From Inia geoffrensis (taxonomy: Eukaryota; Chordata; Mammalia; Artiodactyla; Iniidae): a DNA stretch of 64,000 nucleotides. Positions within the stretch are counted from its first letter, which is position 1. Every line of letters starts with the position of its first letter. The position numbers and the translations under genes were made by a program. The DNA lies in contig CM070910.1 of assembly GCA_036417435.1 (NCBI GenBank), forward strand, positions 67,116,784 to 67,180,783, given 5' to 3'. Below are positions 11,231 through 23,229 of the stretch, one piece after another. The notes beneath the pieces are model-generated. The model worked only from the letters and a program-made list of their open reading frames with translations. It did not search any database and was not told the DNA's origin.

Positions 11231-12769
11231 TTGTTATACTCTTTATAGGCCATAAATTACAATCAGGAAGGGAAAAGAAACACATACTACAGAGCAACTT
11301 TACAATAGGTAGAAAAACCTTGTACAATGCCAAGCAACTTGTTGTCTGTGTAAGGATGAGAAAACAAAACATAAATTTTGCCACCTCTAGCAGGGTTTTG
11401 TGGAAGTGTTTATTGCTTTCTGGACCAAAGAGGGTCAGACAACTGAATATATCCTTAATGCTCATCTAGAGAGAAAAAATGTCCAAATAACCCTTAGTGT
11501 GAAAGCTGTTTACTCTTGGAAGCCATGAAAATAAAAGGAAATTAAGCTCAATGCAGCCTGATATTCACTATATTCATAATATTCACTATAGATTCTACGT
11601 ACTCTCCCGCTTACAGGGAGGAGCAAGGGAGTTCACATCTTTTGAGGCCCAACACGTGCCAAGAATGCTGCCGGTCACTTACACACAGTGGTGCGCACCC
11701 CCCGAGGGATGCATCTTCTTACATTCTCCAGTCAACAAGCATCAAAATCCACAGAGTCTGTCCCTGCTTTGTTCACCCCCTCTCAGCTCCCAGTGGAGAA
11801 TTCAGTGAATTTCAGTAACCATCTTGTACAACTGGACAAGAGTGGAGACATGGCCCCAACTTACTAAATTTCAAAGTCACCTCTTCCCTTTCCATTTCAT
11901 CTCCTCCTTTCTCTCCTCTTAGCTCTGCCATCATAGCTGTGCAATTCATTCATGCGTGAGCCTACGGCTGAATCTCTGTTGTGTAATGTTCCTTTATTCT
12001 AGTAGCTAATCTTCTTTTCATCTCACCCACGTACAGCATTTGAGCTCCATGCCTACTACAATGTTGTGGAACGTCAGGGCACTCCCTTCCAGTTGACTTC
12101 TAAGGAGGATTTCATTTCATCCCTTGATAATCACATACTGGGTTTATTCACTTTTCTAATAATTCTAGTCTAAGATGACTTGCTTTTAATTGCTTCCCTC
12201 ACCTCAAAGGTACAGAGAGTAAGTTTCTCTAATGGCTTTGTAACGCCCATCCTTTATTTTTTATTGCTAATGGACTCTCCAGTAATATAAAATGACTGAT
12301 GAGTGCAGCCAGAGAAAAGCAGAAAAATCAATACCTGCCCAGACTCCACATTAGTTAAAAGCAAGTGAGGAGCTGAGGCTGGCAGACAGTAGAATTTGCT
12401 CTCACTCTTAAGTATCTGAAAGAAGGAAAAATTAGCTCAGATGGGCTGTAAAGCTCTCAACAAAGGAGACTTCTCTTTATAAACACAGGGTGTTGGAACA
12501 AGAGAATACCAAGGTAGGTTGGGTGTTCCTTGGACATCTGTTGTGCTCACTGTCTCCAGTAGAGGGCAGTGGTAGACACAGACACTGACCCCCAGGCACC
12601 ACCAAACCAGTGCTGGCTCTCCCAAGCGCCACTCCTCCCCTTGCAATAGAAGGTCGTGCTGCGGTGACTCGGACCAAATCCAAACCACACCCTTGCGCAG
12701 ACGTGGTCATCGTTAGCAGAGCCTCAGAGACTGCAGGTTCTCGTTTGATAAACTAGGGTCTGCACAGCA
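11231..12769. other. Unclassified stretch
   Basis: No repeat family or exon recognised. The 139-codon minus-strand frame at 11046-11465 overlaps the old L1 and is AT-rich chance reading. Confidence 0.3.
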
Positions 12770-12955
12770 AACGTACTAAGCATTGTACACGCGTCATCTC
12801 GAGTCCTCACAGCAGCCCTACGATATGGGTTCTATGATTATCATCATCTCCATTTACAGATGAGGAAAATGAGGTTGGTCAGCTCAAGCCAGTGGTTAGA
12901 GCTGATAGTGGAAGTGGTTCCAGTCTACAACCCAAGAGCCCAGCCACCATGCTAT
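12770..12955 (-). mobile_element. MIR SINE, antisense
   Basis: Reverse MIR: 'gtcctcacagcagccctacg', 'tccatttacagatgaggaaa', then a decayed tRNA-like head. About 185 bases. Confidence 0.8.
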
Positions 12956-12984
12956 GAATGGCTGGCCTTATAACCTCTTGTGTT

Positions 12985-13115
12985 CACATGCACCATTTAT
13001 TATCTCACTCTGGGAACTTACCTGACAGCAGGAACCTTAGGTAACTCATGCTTTCATCCATTCACAGCTAGCAGAGGGCTTTGCACATGGTAGGTGGTCA
13101 GTAAATAAGTCTGAT
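12985..13115 (+). mobile_element. L2 3' end
   Basis: 'ttattatctcactctgggaa', 'gcaggaaccttaggtaactc', GCTTTGCACATGGTAGGTGG, CAGTAAATAAG: the L2 3' UTR in sense orientation. Confidence 0.65.
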
Positions 13116-13608
13116 TCATCATCCAAAAGTGCTTTAGTGTGTCTTTTGATGGTATTGTGATGGGAGGAATAGGTTCAACATACTCCTCAGTTTGTCTTCA
13201 TTCACGATCTAAGGCAGCAGACAGCAATGACACAGATGAACCTGTTGAAGACACAGACAAGTGAGAAATAAACTTGAACTAATACCCACCTGGATGCAGT
13301 ATTTAGGTTACAAATATAAACCAAGGACAAAAGGCTAAGGTGATCTTCTATGCCTGTTTCTTTAACCTTCCCACTCTGCTACTCCCAGGTTTCTTAAAAT
13401 CTTCCATTAAAGTCCAGATTAATTACAACTTCGGATCACTGTCTCCTGAATTTTCTGCCAGCTGCCACCCCCAGAGCAGAGTGGGTGTGGGTGGATTTCT
13501 GCTCTCAGCTTTCCCTTTCAAGATTTCAGCCAACTACCCCTGTCATGGTATCTCTCAGAGTTTAGTACCACTCATCCTAGAGCACTCGTCCTCATCACCA
13601 TTCCTATC
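13116..13608. other. Unclassified stretch
   Basis: No family recognised. The open frame at 13340-13651 runs into the next SINE and is not supported as coding. Confidence 0.3.
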
Positions 13609-13623
13609 AAAGGCAATGAGACT

Positions 13624-13964
13624 GGGACTTCCCTGGTGGCACAGTGGTTAAGAATCCACCTGCCAATGCAGAGGACATGGGTTTGATCCCTGTTGTGGGA
13701 AGATCCCACATGCCGCGGGGCAACTAAGCCTGTGCGCCACAAATACCGAGCCCGTGAGCCACAACGACTGAGCCCACGTGCTGCAGCTACTGAAGCCTGC
13801 ACGCCTAGAGCCCGTGCTCCGCAACAAGAAAAACCACAGCAATAAGAAGCCCACACACCGCAACGAAGAGGAGCCCCCGCTCGCCACAACTAAAGAAAGC
13901 CCGCGCACAGCAACGAAGACCCAATGCAGCCAGAAATCAATCAATCAATCAATAAAATTTTTTT
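13624..13964 (+). mobile_element. CHR-type SINE (long form) with 15-bp TSD
   Basis: Long CHR of about 340 bases: head GGGACTTCCCTGGTGGCACAG, B box region GGGTTTGATCCC, then the extended body with repeated AGCCCGTG/GCAACGAAGA units and a TCAATCAATCAATC tail. A perfect TSD AAAGGCAATGAGACT lies at 13609-13623 and 13965-13979. Confidence 0.96.
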
Positions 13965-13979
13965 AAAGGCAATGAGACT

Positions 13980-14389
13980 AAATCCATGCTCATCTATAAT
14001 TTCTCACCCTTGTTAGGACTATGTAGATAAGTACATTTTAATGTGTCTACATGTCACTCCTTTTATCACCTCTATTACTAGCAGGGCTTTTATACTAATT
14101 AATTAATGCAGCGCTGTAGCCTTGATGGTTAACCAAGGTAATCATGGATAGAATCAGGACATATTTTTATACTTTAAAGAATTAAAGAGCATTATATTGT
14201 AATGATGTCTAGAAATAGTAAAGAGCTCGAGAGTAGAGAATTAAATGACTGTTTCTTAAACTGGGGCTCACAGATGATTTCTCAGAGGTCCTAGAGCTCT
14301 CTGGGAGAAACTTTTGTGTTGCATTTTTATTATATTTCATGAAAAATTAATATAAGCATATTGTGGGTTATGGTTACCTCTGAGAGGCT
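13980..14389. other. Unclassified AT-rich stretch
   Basis: No family recognised; contains ATTAATTAATGC near 14097. Confidence 0.3.
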
Positions 14390-14610
14390 GTAGAACGTAG
14401 TGGTTAAGCAGACTGCCTGTGTTTACATCCCAACTTTGCCTTTACTGGCTGTGTGACCTTGGAAATTCTCAGCACCTCAGTTGCCTCATTGTACAATAAG
14501 GTACTTCATAGGGTAGTAGTAAGGGTTACATGGATTGAAACATATAAAGCACTTGGAGCAGTGTCTGGTACACAGTAAGGACTTTATAAATGTTACTCAC
14601 TATTTTAATT
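14390..14610 (+). mobile_element. MIR SINE, nearly complete
   Basis: Sense MIR: 'gtagtggttaagcagactgc', 'ggctgtgtgaccttggaaat', CTCAGTTGCCTCATTGTACA, 'taaagcacttggagcagtgt', CTGGTACACAGTAAGGACTT. One of the best-preserved MIRs in the window. Confidence 0.88.
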
Positions 14611-15401
14611 ATTACCAAAAAATGCCTTATGATTTCAAGGTTTGCATTTGCCTGTGTATTTATAGTCACATAGTAACCAATACTACTTGAACTTCAGAGC
14701 TAAGAGGCGAAAAAAAAGGAGCCTGGATACATAAATGTTGCGTTCACATTTAGTGAAGTGCAAATGCTATCACAATATGCTATACAGTGGTGGATTTTTA
14801 AGAGTGTGGATGGAGAAAAGGAGTGGGAGAATTGAGTCACTCCCAAAAGCTCACAGTGGTAGAGAAACACTGAACTCAAAAGAATGTGTATTATAGTGGA
14901 CAACGCCATATTCCATGGCAAGAGGCATTATGTGCTCAGCAAAATCTCCTCTGTCAGTATGAATTAATGGTGTGAATTTAAATTTTCTTTACATTTACTT
15001 TTATTTTTACTTAATTTATCAATTTCTTTTTAGAATTGTGTAAGAGCTTTAAGCAGGAGTTAATGTCTCCTTTTTGGTTTACATATATAAATAACACCAT
15101 TCTAGATTAATACTGGGACTCTAGAGGATTTTTTTTCTTTGAAAAATTTTCTCTGAAAGAATTTCTAAACTTACCAAGCTTAAAAACACTGTGCCTAATT
15201 GTTCTAACAGCCTTGCCCTTTGGTGTGGCTGGTGGACCAGCAATGAACCAAGCTCATTTAGGACCAAGTTTGGCGCTGCCTGTAATACTCCCTCCTATTC
15301 ATGTGACATTGGAAGCATATATATCCCCCAAATACCATAACCACTCCCTTACTGTTATTATTTACTTACTTAGCTTCAAAGTCTCTTAACTTTTAATGTT
15401 T
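14611..15401. other. Unclassified AT-rich stretch
   Basis: No repeat or exon recognised. AT-rich at 14960-15180. Confidence 0.3.
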
Positions 15402-15413
15402 AAAAATGTTCTC

Positions 15414-15612
15414 GGGCTTCCCTGGTGGCGCAGTGGTTGAGAGTCCGCCTGCCGATGCAGGGGACGCGGGTTCGTGCCCCGGTCCGGGAAGATCCCACAT
15501 GCCGCGGAGCGGCTGGGCCCGTGAGCCATGGCCGCTGAGCCTGCGCATCTGGAGCCTGTGCTCTGCAACGGGAGAGGCCACAACAGTGAGAGGCCCGCGT
15601 ACCGCAAAAAAA
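15414..15612 (+). mobile_element. CHR-type SINE (short form) with 12-bp TSD
   Basis: Close to the common short CHR sequence, with intact A box (TGGTGGCGCAGTGG) and B box (GGGTTCGTGCC). TSD AAAAATGTTCTC at 15402-15413 and 15613-15624, perfect. Probably young. Confidence 0.97.
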
Positions 15613-15624
15613 AAAAATGTTCTC

Positions 15625-16832
15625 AAGGCTTAGAATAGCTTGTCCTATGCACTATATACTTATTCAAATATGCAAATATACACAAACAAAACAGCAAGCC
15701 TCAGCACCGTAGAGCATGGTCCTGAGGAAATAAGAATCATCTGCACAGCCAGCAGACCCTATGCTTTCCATGAGGAGAATTCAGCGAGGAAAGCCCCTGA
15801 AAAGACTTGACCTCCAGCTGCAAGTGGTGTGAGAGTTTGGCCAGAGTTGGGCTGAGGTAACAAGTCCAAGGTCACAGCCACTCTGGGGCCTTCCTCATGC
15901 TTCACAGTTTGCCTCCACTTGGAAGGCCCCCAGCAATATAAAGGGATGGTTCACCTCCATTGTTTTCTATACCTCTGTGCTTTTTCTAATTCTCCTACCA
16001 TGCATGCATACTGAGTGCTCTGGTGCTGCAGAGGAAGAATTGTATTTACAGAGGCCATGAGGTTTTAATTAACTGGTCTAAATTGTTGAATAAATGCTTG
16101 CATCCCTAGGGATCAAACCCCAGCTGAACAAGAGGAAAGAAGCTAAGTGTATCAACTGAGACAAATTCCTAGGAGTAATGTCTAATTAGCGGCTCTTTCT
16201 CTACCCAAGAAGCAAAGGACTATTGACGTCACCCTAAAATTTAAGAGTTGTCATGAGATCTTGAAGGTAGATGTATGATCAGTCATTTTCAACATGAAGA
16301 ATGCACACAAGGCAGGGGTGCTATTCAAATCCGTTCACAACTGGGAGGAAAAGGGGTTCCAAGAACCAAGCCAGTTGCCCTGAAGGCCCAGCTACACCAG
16401 GTGTTAGCCATTTGGCTGCTACATCCTGGGGGGTGGTCCAGGCAGTCCCAGAGGAGGGCAAGGGAGGGATACCCAAGGGGCTCAGAGCACAGCGATTTAC
16501 CAGCCAATGGAGAAATATTACACTACTTTATAATAGCCATGACTATAGCAATGTTTGCTGGCTAACTCTCAGCTGGAATTTACCACTCCTTGGGTCCCAA
16601 GCTGGGGAAACAAAGAGTCTGGTCGTCAGCCTTAGCTCAGGTTAGGAGTTTAGAAATTTGCTTATTTTCCATTAGGGCAGGAGGACAAGAGCACCTTTCA
16701 ACACCAGGCAGTTGTGACTAATTGATTAAAGGTGAAGAAGACCTCAACATGGGGAGGGGGTGGAAGTGTCAGAACCTACCTCATTTTGAAGACAAGATCT
16801 TAGATTTCCGCTGATGTGTCATCACTCCTGGA
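15625..16832. other. Unclassified stretch
   Basis: No gene or named repeat. The overlapping plus-strand frames at 16275-16645 have no recognisable domain. Confidence 0.3.
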
Positions 16833-16843
16833 CAGACGGTGGG

Positions 16844-17060
16844 GTTTTTTTGTTTTGCTTTGTTTTCTGCGGTACGCGGGCCTCTCACTGCTGTGGCCTC
16901 TCCCGTTGCGGAGCACAGGCTCCGGACGCGCAGGCTCAGCGGCCATGGCTCACGGGCCCAGCCGCTCCGCGGCATGTGGGATCTTCCCGGACCGGGGCAC
17001 GAACCCGCGTCCCCTGCATCGGCAGGTGGACTCTCAACCACTGCGCCACCGGGGAAGCCC
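16844..17060 (-). mobile_element. CHR-type SINE (short form), antisense, with TSD
   Basis: The plus strand shows a T-rich tail (T runs broken by G and C, 16845-16868), then GCGGTACGCGGGCCTCTCAC and the reverse body, ending in GGGGAAGCCC. TSD CAGACGGTGGG at 16833-16843 and 17061-17071. The tail is impure, but the body is close to the common sequence. Confidence 0.96.
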
Positions 17061-17071
17061 CAGACGGTGGG

Positions 17072-18007
17072 TTTTAAACCACATTCGAAATGTACAGTTA
17101 GTCTTTCAGTGAAAGTTTCTTCTTAGACGGGAATCAAATTCCAAAGCATTTGCTTGGTGGATTTTTTTTAAACGCATGTTCTCTAGTTAATATCAAGCCA
17201 GTCACAAAAACAAATGCTCATCGATCAATGGAGGATGCAGACCCGTATTTTTCTGGAGTCGTTTTAATTTGCTGCCGGCCTAGGGCATACTGCTTTTTCA
17301 CCTCTTCTGCCAACACAGCCATTTTAGGTATAAAGGGAGAAGTCAGTATACTCATGAAAGGGAGAAGCCAAGGTAAGCTTCTGTGTGAAAGCAAAGTCTG
17401 TGTTTTTATGAATGGGAGGGTGGGTGTTCCAAAGATAATTGCTTTTTGATCTGAGTGATTGAAGGAAATGACTTTTCTGAACGAACCTTGCACAGAATTC
17501 AGTCAGTCAGGGCACAATTTCTTTCACATGCCACAGTTCACCCATCAATCCCACCCCCAGATCCCCCGCTTCCCGTGTGGACTCTGCCTGGTGCACAAAA
17601 CAGCCCACACCCGCTTTCCAACTAACATCAAAGAGCAACAAAGGAGAATGAACAAGCTCTCACCATATCTGAAGCTGTAAACTAAAATCATTACCCCCTT
17701 TCCCTTGTCGCCTACAGAGTTTTCAGTCCAGGCAAAGTTTTTATGCTTTTTTAAATGAAGTTCTTCGAGGCAGGATGTTTGAAGCAGTCATCCAAGCTTG
17801 TCATTTAATGGAAACTGTGTGCAGGAAATTGCCAAGATGGAGATATTTGAGTCAAGCAGCTCTCTAACTGGAGGGAGGGAAGTGAAGGAAATTCTCCCGT
17901 CTACATCTTCTGAGTTCTATGGGGGAGGGTTATTAAGAAGACCAGCCCCCCTCCCAGAGGATGGGGGGGTTGGGAACACTGGCTTTAGTGTGGAAAATCT
18001 CTCTCTC
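17072..18007. other. Unclassified stretch
   Basis: No repeat family recognised. Frames near 17150-17680 lack domain features. Confidence 0.3.
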
Positions 18008-18085
18008 TCACACACACACACATGCACACATAAACACACACACACACATGCACACATAAACACACACACACACACACACACACAC
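18008..18085 (+). repeat. CA microsatellite with internal duplicated unit
   Basis: (CA)n interrupted twice by the same ATGCACACATAAA block, so a unit of about 25 bases is tandemly doubled before a pure (CA)n run. Confidence 0.95.
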
Positions 18086-18586
18086 CCCAAATTGCAGTTT
18101 GTCAGAGCCACACAACACCACGTCTCCCCTACTGCCACTCCCTGGGAGAGAAGGGGAAGAGCACAGCTCAAAAGCAGTGCCTAAACCCAGGTCTAAGAAT
18201 AAACTGTACCAAATCTTTCTGGTGACTGTAACTGTCAACGTCTATGATCCGAGAAACAGGTTTAATTGCCTTCTGGAATATGGGTGGTCTTGTGTTGTCA
18301 CCTAGACAAAATGACGGCTGTCTCATGCCCTTATCTGGGCTCGGCTTTGCCAAACGTTGTGTGTGTGCTAATTAGCGTGTCCTCACACCCGCCTTGTGAA
18401 GGCAAGTGAGGGGCCCATTCGGTGGCCCTGGGAGGTGGGAGTGAAAAGCTGGCACTTTGTGGCCACCACCCCTACTTCCATGGCAGCCAAGGTGCCCAGC
18501 TGAAGGGCTCCCTTGAGCGCTGAGCCCGAGCAGAGGAATTGTGTGTTCTGACATCCTTTGCTAATGACCCCAGATGCCACGCCATT
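18086..18586. other. Unclassified stretch
   Basis: No family or exon recognised. Confidence 0.3.
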
Positions 18587-18602
18587 AAAAAACCCTATAG
18601 GT

Positions 18603-18792
18603 GGGCTTCCCTGGTGGCACAGTGGTTGAGAGTCCGCCGGTCCGGGAAGATCCCACATGCCGCGGAGCGGCTGGGCCCGTGAGCCATGGCTGCTGAGCCT
18701 GCGCGTCCGGAGCCTCTGCTCCGCAACGGGAGAGGCCACAACGGTGAGAGGCCCGCGGATCGCAAAACAAAACAAAACAAAACAAACAAACA
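18603..18792 (+). mobile_element. CHR-type SINE lacking the B box, 16-bp TSD
   Basis: Starts with GGGCTTCCCTGGTGGCACAG and then jumps from GAGAGTCCGCC straight to GGTCCGGGAAG. About 31 bases present in the other short copies are missing, including the B box. The rest of the body is normal, ending in an A-rich tail of AACAA units. The perfect TSD AAAAAACCCTATAGGT (18587-18602 and 18793-18808) shows that it inserted as a unit. Confidence 0.96.
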
Positions 18793-18884
18793 AAAAAACC
18801 CTATAGGTTTTTCCTCTGATAGCAGTTTTGAAAGGAGAAAAAGGGAAATGGATGTTAAGTGAATGACTCTTCTATACCGGGCAG

Positions 18885-18965
18885 TGGCTGATTTAATTTT
18901 CCCAGAGCTATTATATCATCTTCCAGATGAGGAAACTGAGGCTCACAGAGAAATAAGGTGGATTA
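18885..18965 (-). mobile_element. MIR core fragment, antisense
   Basis: 'ccagatgaggaaactgaggc' followed by TCACAGAGAAATAAGG, preceded by 'cccagagctattatatcatc'. Short fragment. Confidence 0.65.
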
Positions 18966-20503
18966 GGAAAATGGGATTAGGTTATAGAGGAGAAAGGGAG
19001 CCTCCCATCCCTACCACCAGAAAAGAAAAACAAAACCCCACTCTGAGGTCCAGTTAACTCACACTGACCGGACCAAAAGTACTGTTTTCCTCGTAGCACC
19101 AACCAAATCTAGGCTGGCACACAGAAGGTGGTGGCGACCTCCCAGGATCTCTGCCCTGTCCTTTATCCAGTAGATTCTAATCCTAAAGGGAACCGGTGAC
19201 TGTCATAGTCTACCTGGCATGGCTGTCACCTGTCCCGTTCCTTCCTTACACCTCTCCAGCTGATTTCTCTGTCTTGTTCCATTTCCCTTCTTAATCACAG
19301 GATCCCTCACCCCACGAAATCCAATCCCTAGCTGATTACTTGCCTGGCAGACAACTTTTAAGTACTCTCCATGGCAGTCTGTAAAGCCAGGACAGTAACC
19401 CCCAACACTCACACCTGGAGACTTTACACAGTAACTTGTCAGTGGTTTGGAAAACATTATCCCCACCATAAAGGCGCAGATAAAACCCTGCCTTCCCTCT
19501 CAGTTCTTTTTTTCTTAACTCAAGCACAAATCTTCCTGCCCACTAGAAAGCTGATATTTTCTTTTCGATAACTATAAAAATTAGCAACTTGGAGGCACTG
19601 GGGAAAAAAAGATAAACTGCATATGTTCTTGCTTCTCTTTTTATCTAACCGAACAGTACAGTATTCCTGGGACACATGCCTGCTCTGTGTAAGTGATCGT
19701 CATATAGGGCTTGGCATCCCTCATCTATCACGCTGCCCTCTACGTATCTACAGGGCTTTGAATAATCAAATCTGGGGAGCTGTATACCTTCTTGTTGTCC
19801 AAGTTCATTTCACAACACATTGGTTAAGCTGGATTTTTAATATGTCATCCGGGTCAATGTCAGTGAGCAGCTCTGAAGGCCTAATGAAGGTGTTTCAGTA
19901 GACAGAAGACTGGCAAAGTGGTGCCATGTTCCCCAGGGGGCTCTCCCTGAGCAATTCCACCCAAACCTTATAAACAGACACCCTTCCTTGCTGACCTCCC
20001 GTGAGTCAAGGCTGTCAGTCATTCCCAAGCCAGCAGTGGTTTTATAAAATGCACAAAGGGTAATTACAGAAAGATCCCCCCACGAATGTTCACATGTAAT
20101 CTTACCCTAGGACTTGAACCCAGGCTCCCACTTGAACCGTTTCCTACATAACCTCAATCTGGCAAACACAATAGTATGCAACTGCTTGGAGGGAGAGAAG
20201 GAAGCAGGGGTGGAGGTGGGAAAGGGGAAGTTCAGACTAGCACAGCCCTGATCTTGAAGATTACTGTAAATCCTTTAGCAGTGTTGAAACAATTAGATCA
20301 CTTGATTGGCCTTAACATTCCAAATCCCATAAATTAGCCTGGTGGGCACCTCGTACTGTTAAGCAATGCATTATACTGTTCCCACACCAACGTCTGGCTG
20401 AAGGAGAACAGACCAATTTTAATTTTAGCACTAAGAAATTATACCTATTCCCGGCCTTGTGACAACGTCTATAATGATACGTAGAAATGTGGTTTTTGTT
20501 AAC
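18966..20503. other. Unclassified stretch
   Basis: No gene or clear repeat. Around 20260-20350 are two AT-rich homeodomain-like motifs (ACAATTAGATCA, ATAAATTAGCC), noted only as possible conserved non-coding DNA. Confidence 0.3.
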
Positions 20504-20713
20504 TTTTTTTTTTTTTTTTTGCGGTACGCGGGCCTCTCTCTGCTGTGGCCTTTCCTGCTGCGGGGGCACAGGCTCCGGATGCACAGGCTCAGCGGCCATG
20601 GCTCACGGGCCCAGCCGCTCCGCAGCATGTGGGATCTTCCCGGATCGGGGCACGAACCCGTGTCCCCTGCATCGGCAGGCGGACTCCCAATCATCGCGCC
20701 ACCAGGGAAGCCC
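20504..20713 (-). mobile_element. CHR-type SINE (short form), antisense
   Basis: T-rich tail at 20504-20520, then GCGGTACGCGGGCCTCTC, ending in ACCAGGGAAGCCC. It carries private changes (CTGCTGCGGGGGCACAGG, CCAATCATCGCG). No clear TSD, because both flanks are T-rich. Confidence 0.95.
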
Positions 20714-21379
20714 AACATTTTGTTTTTTTTTTAATTACTTTTGCTTTAGACATCGCATGAATAAAAATTTTTAAGTGCACTCAGTTTCAAAAGTTGTTTT
20801 CTTCCTCAAAATTTGGAAGTAGATATTTTGAAATGGTAAATTTCACTCAAAAGAGTTTTTTTTTTTCAAACACCATCTTTTACAAGTTCCAAATACTAAT
20901 ACTTCTGAGATGCAAATATTCACACAGCATGAAGTACTGTGCTATCTACCACTGTCACACTAAAACAAATAGAACATATGGTCCCTGATGTTTTATAAGT
21001 CTCCTGAATTATAAAACCAAATAAACAAATAAGCATGTATATCCATCACAGAGCCCATAAAACTAAAATGATGCATGTCAAGTTCACTATTAATTCTCAC
21101 GCATGTCTCAAGAAAGATAGATGAGACAGACAGAGAGAGATACAGAAGAGGGAAAGGGAGAGGGAAGCAGAGAAGGCAAAAAGAGAGAAAGAAGAAAGTA
21201 CAAAATCAACCCCCGGGGCTCCAGAGCAGGGCTGCCGCTGGGGGAAGTCGGGGGCTCCTTGAGCATGGCGGGGAGGCCCCTTTTCCCATTACATCCTAGG
21301 ATGGGAGAGGAAGCAACAGGCTCTGACAAGATGGGACCAAAGATGGTTGATTATGTCACAGTAATCAACCCTAAAATAA
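20714..21379. other. Unclassified, with a purine-rich patch
   Basis: AT-rich at 20720-21060. About 21117-21200 is GA-rich low-complexity sequence. No gene recognised. Confidence 0.35.
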
Positions 21380-21590
21380 TGCTATGTGCCAGGCACCTTA
21401 AATGTATTAACCACCTAAATCTTCCTATCAACCTGTGAGATTTAAACCCATATTCAGATGAGTTTAAATACAAGGAGTCTAAGGAACTTGCCCAAGGTCA
21501 TGCAGCCAGAAACTGGCAGAGTCAAGATTAGAACCCAGAAGGCAGGCTCCAAGAATCCATGCACTTAGCAGCCACTGCGCTCTGTTGCAA
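21380..21590 (-). mobile_element. MIR SINE, antisense
   Basis: 'gctatgtgccaggcacctta', 'acttgcccaaggtcatgcag', CCAGAAACTGGCAGAGTCAAG and 'ttagaacccagaaggcaggc': a MIR in reverse, nearly whole. Confidence 0.85.
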
Positions 21591-22190
21591 ACACACTAGA
21601 ACTCACCCCACCGTGTGCGTTACTCCATCAGGCCAGGTGCCTGAGAGGCTTTGCCGATAAAGAACCCTGCCTAAAGACATGCTCAGCCTTCCGGTCACCT
21701 CTGTCCGTGTGCTACAGTCCTCTGACCCTGCTTTGGCACAGTTTTTAGCTTCTTGGAACTAGATTTGAGTTTTTGGAACTACCAAAAATCAGAGCCATGC
21801 ATGGTAAACAGGGTGAGCTCTGGAAAATAAGTTTTTAGGTGAACAACAGTGGATGATGGTGAAGTAATGAAACTGTTTTCCTCGTGTGGCCCAGGAACTG
21901 CTTTCATAGAACCAAAAGAGGGGGGTCCATGCGTGTTACAGGCAATTGTTGAAATTCACATGCAGGGGTCATTTGGATCTTTCTGAGAAGTTTGCTTGTT
22001 TTGATCACTTTCCAGTCAATTCCATACTCTGTCACTTCTCACTGTGTCTGAGGAGCCTCTTCCTTTTAAGTATAATATTTATCTTTAGTATAGTCTTTTG
22101 TAACTTTAGCTCTCCCACACAGGCATCTAGAGCACTCTTGCCTTTCCTGATAAAAAGTAGTAGGTGTAATGACTTTGGTAGGACTGAAAT
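21591..22190. other. Unclassified stretch
   Basis: No family recognised. Confidence 0.3.
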
Positions 22191-22207
22191 AGGAATCCTG
22201 ATCTTTT

Positions 22208-22553
22208 TTTTTTTAAATAAACGTATTTATTTAATTATTATTATTTTTAAAATTTTGGCTGCGTTGGGTCTTCGTTGCTGTGTGGGCTTCCTCTAGTTGC
22301 GGCGAGCGGGGGCTACTCTTCGTTGCTGTGTGCGTGCTTCTCATTGCGGTGGCTTCTCTTGTTGCAGAGCATGGGCTCTAGGCGCGCGGGCTTCAGTAGT
22401 TGTGGCTCGCGGGCTCTAGAGCGCAGGCTCAGTAGTTGTGGCGCACGGGCTTAGTTGCTCCACGACATGTGGGATCTTCCCCGACCAGGGCTCGAACCCG
22501 TGTCCCCTGCATTGGCAGACGCATTCTTAACCACTGTGCCACCAGGGAAGCCC
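22208..22553 (-). mobile_element. CHR-type SINE (long form), antisense, decayed TSD
   Basis: Reverse long CHR of about 345 bases: a T-rich and ATTATTATT tail, TTGGCTGCGTTGGGTCTTCG, the extended body, then GTGCCACCAGGGAAGCCC. The flanks 22191-22207 and 22554-22570 (AGGAATCCTGATCTTTT against AGGAGTCCTATTCTTTT) agree at 14 of 17 positions, consistent with an older TSD. Confidence 0.95.
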
Positions 22554-22570
22554 AGGAGTCCTATTCTTTT

Positions 22571-23229
22571 AAACTCTGATATCTCATGAGAGATTTATCA
22601 GAAAGAAGTAAAACGACTTCAGTGGCCAGACCCCACAGGCTGCAGTGCTTGGGAAATTCCCAAAATCCAAGGGGTCAGTATTGCTGGCTCCAGGACTTGA
22701 ATTTATTAGTTCATGCAGAGTTAACTAATTAGGATTAGGGGAACTGACTCACACTTACTCTACACATTAGAAACTGATGTATAAACCAGACTAGACATTT
22801 ACTTATTTGCCATGGAGGAATTGTCCTTCCCATAATTATACAACCTATTGTGACCAAACACAGTGTATTTCTCCAGTGCGTTAAAACTGATTTCTCTTTC
22901 TGGATTTCAAGAAGGCTCTTGATCATTTGTCACCATTCCATCACTTCAGACTGTAGACATTACGATAGATTAAGCTACTAGTCCTACATTAGGTTATTTG
23001 TTTCAACCATTTCTTCGTTATCTTCTATGCTTGGTCATCTCAAATGGACTGGCTATTTCCCAGCCCATCTACAACTCACCTCTTGATTTGGGCAACCATA
23101 TAGAATTTCTCAGTTAATGATCTATGTTCCTTACTTGGTGCGTTAGAATTCACTTGTATATTAGTACTAAGTTTAAATTAAACAAAAACAAAAGTTTAAC
23201 TCTTCCCTCCTCACTAAAGACAATTACAA
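22571..23229. other. Unclassified AT-rich stretch
   Basis: No repeat or exon recognised. Confidence 0.3.

Noticed and set aside
15414..15500. tRNA gene
   Set aside because: The tRNA-like head with A and B boxes recurs at fourteen places and is followed by a SINE body and A tail; it is not a free tRNA gene.
17072..18007. Possible exon in open frames at 17150-17680
   Set aside because: Frames are short, lack recognised domains and show no convincing splice-site pair; not called.
20504..20730. TSD for the antisense CHR at 20504
   Set aside because: Both flanks are AAC plus T runs, so any match is uninformative.
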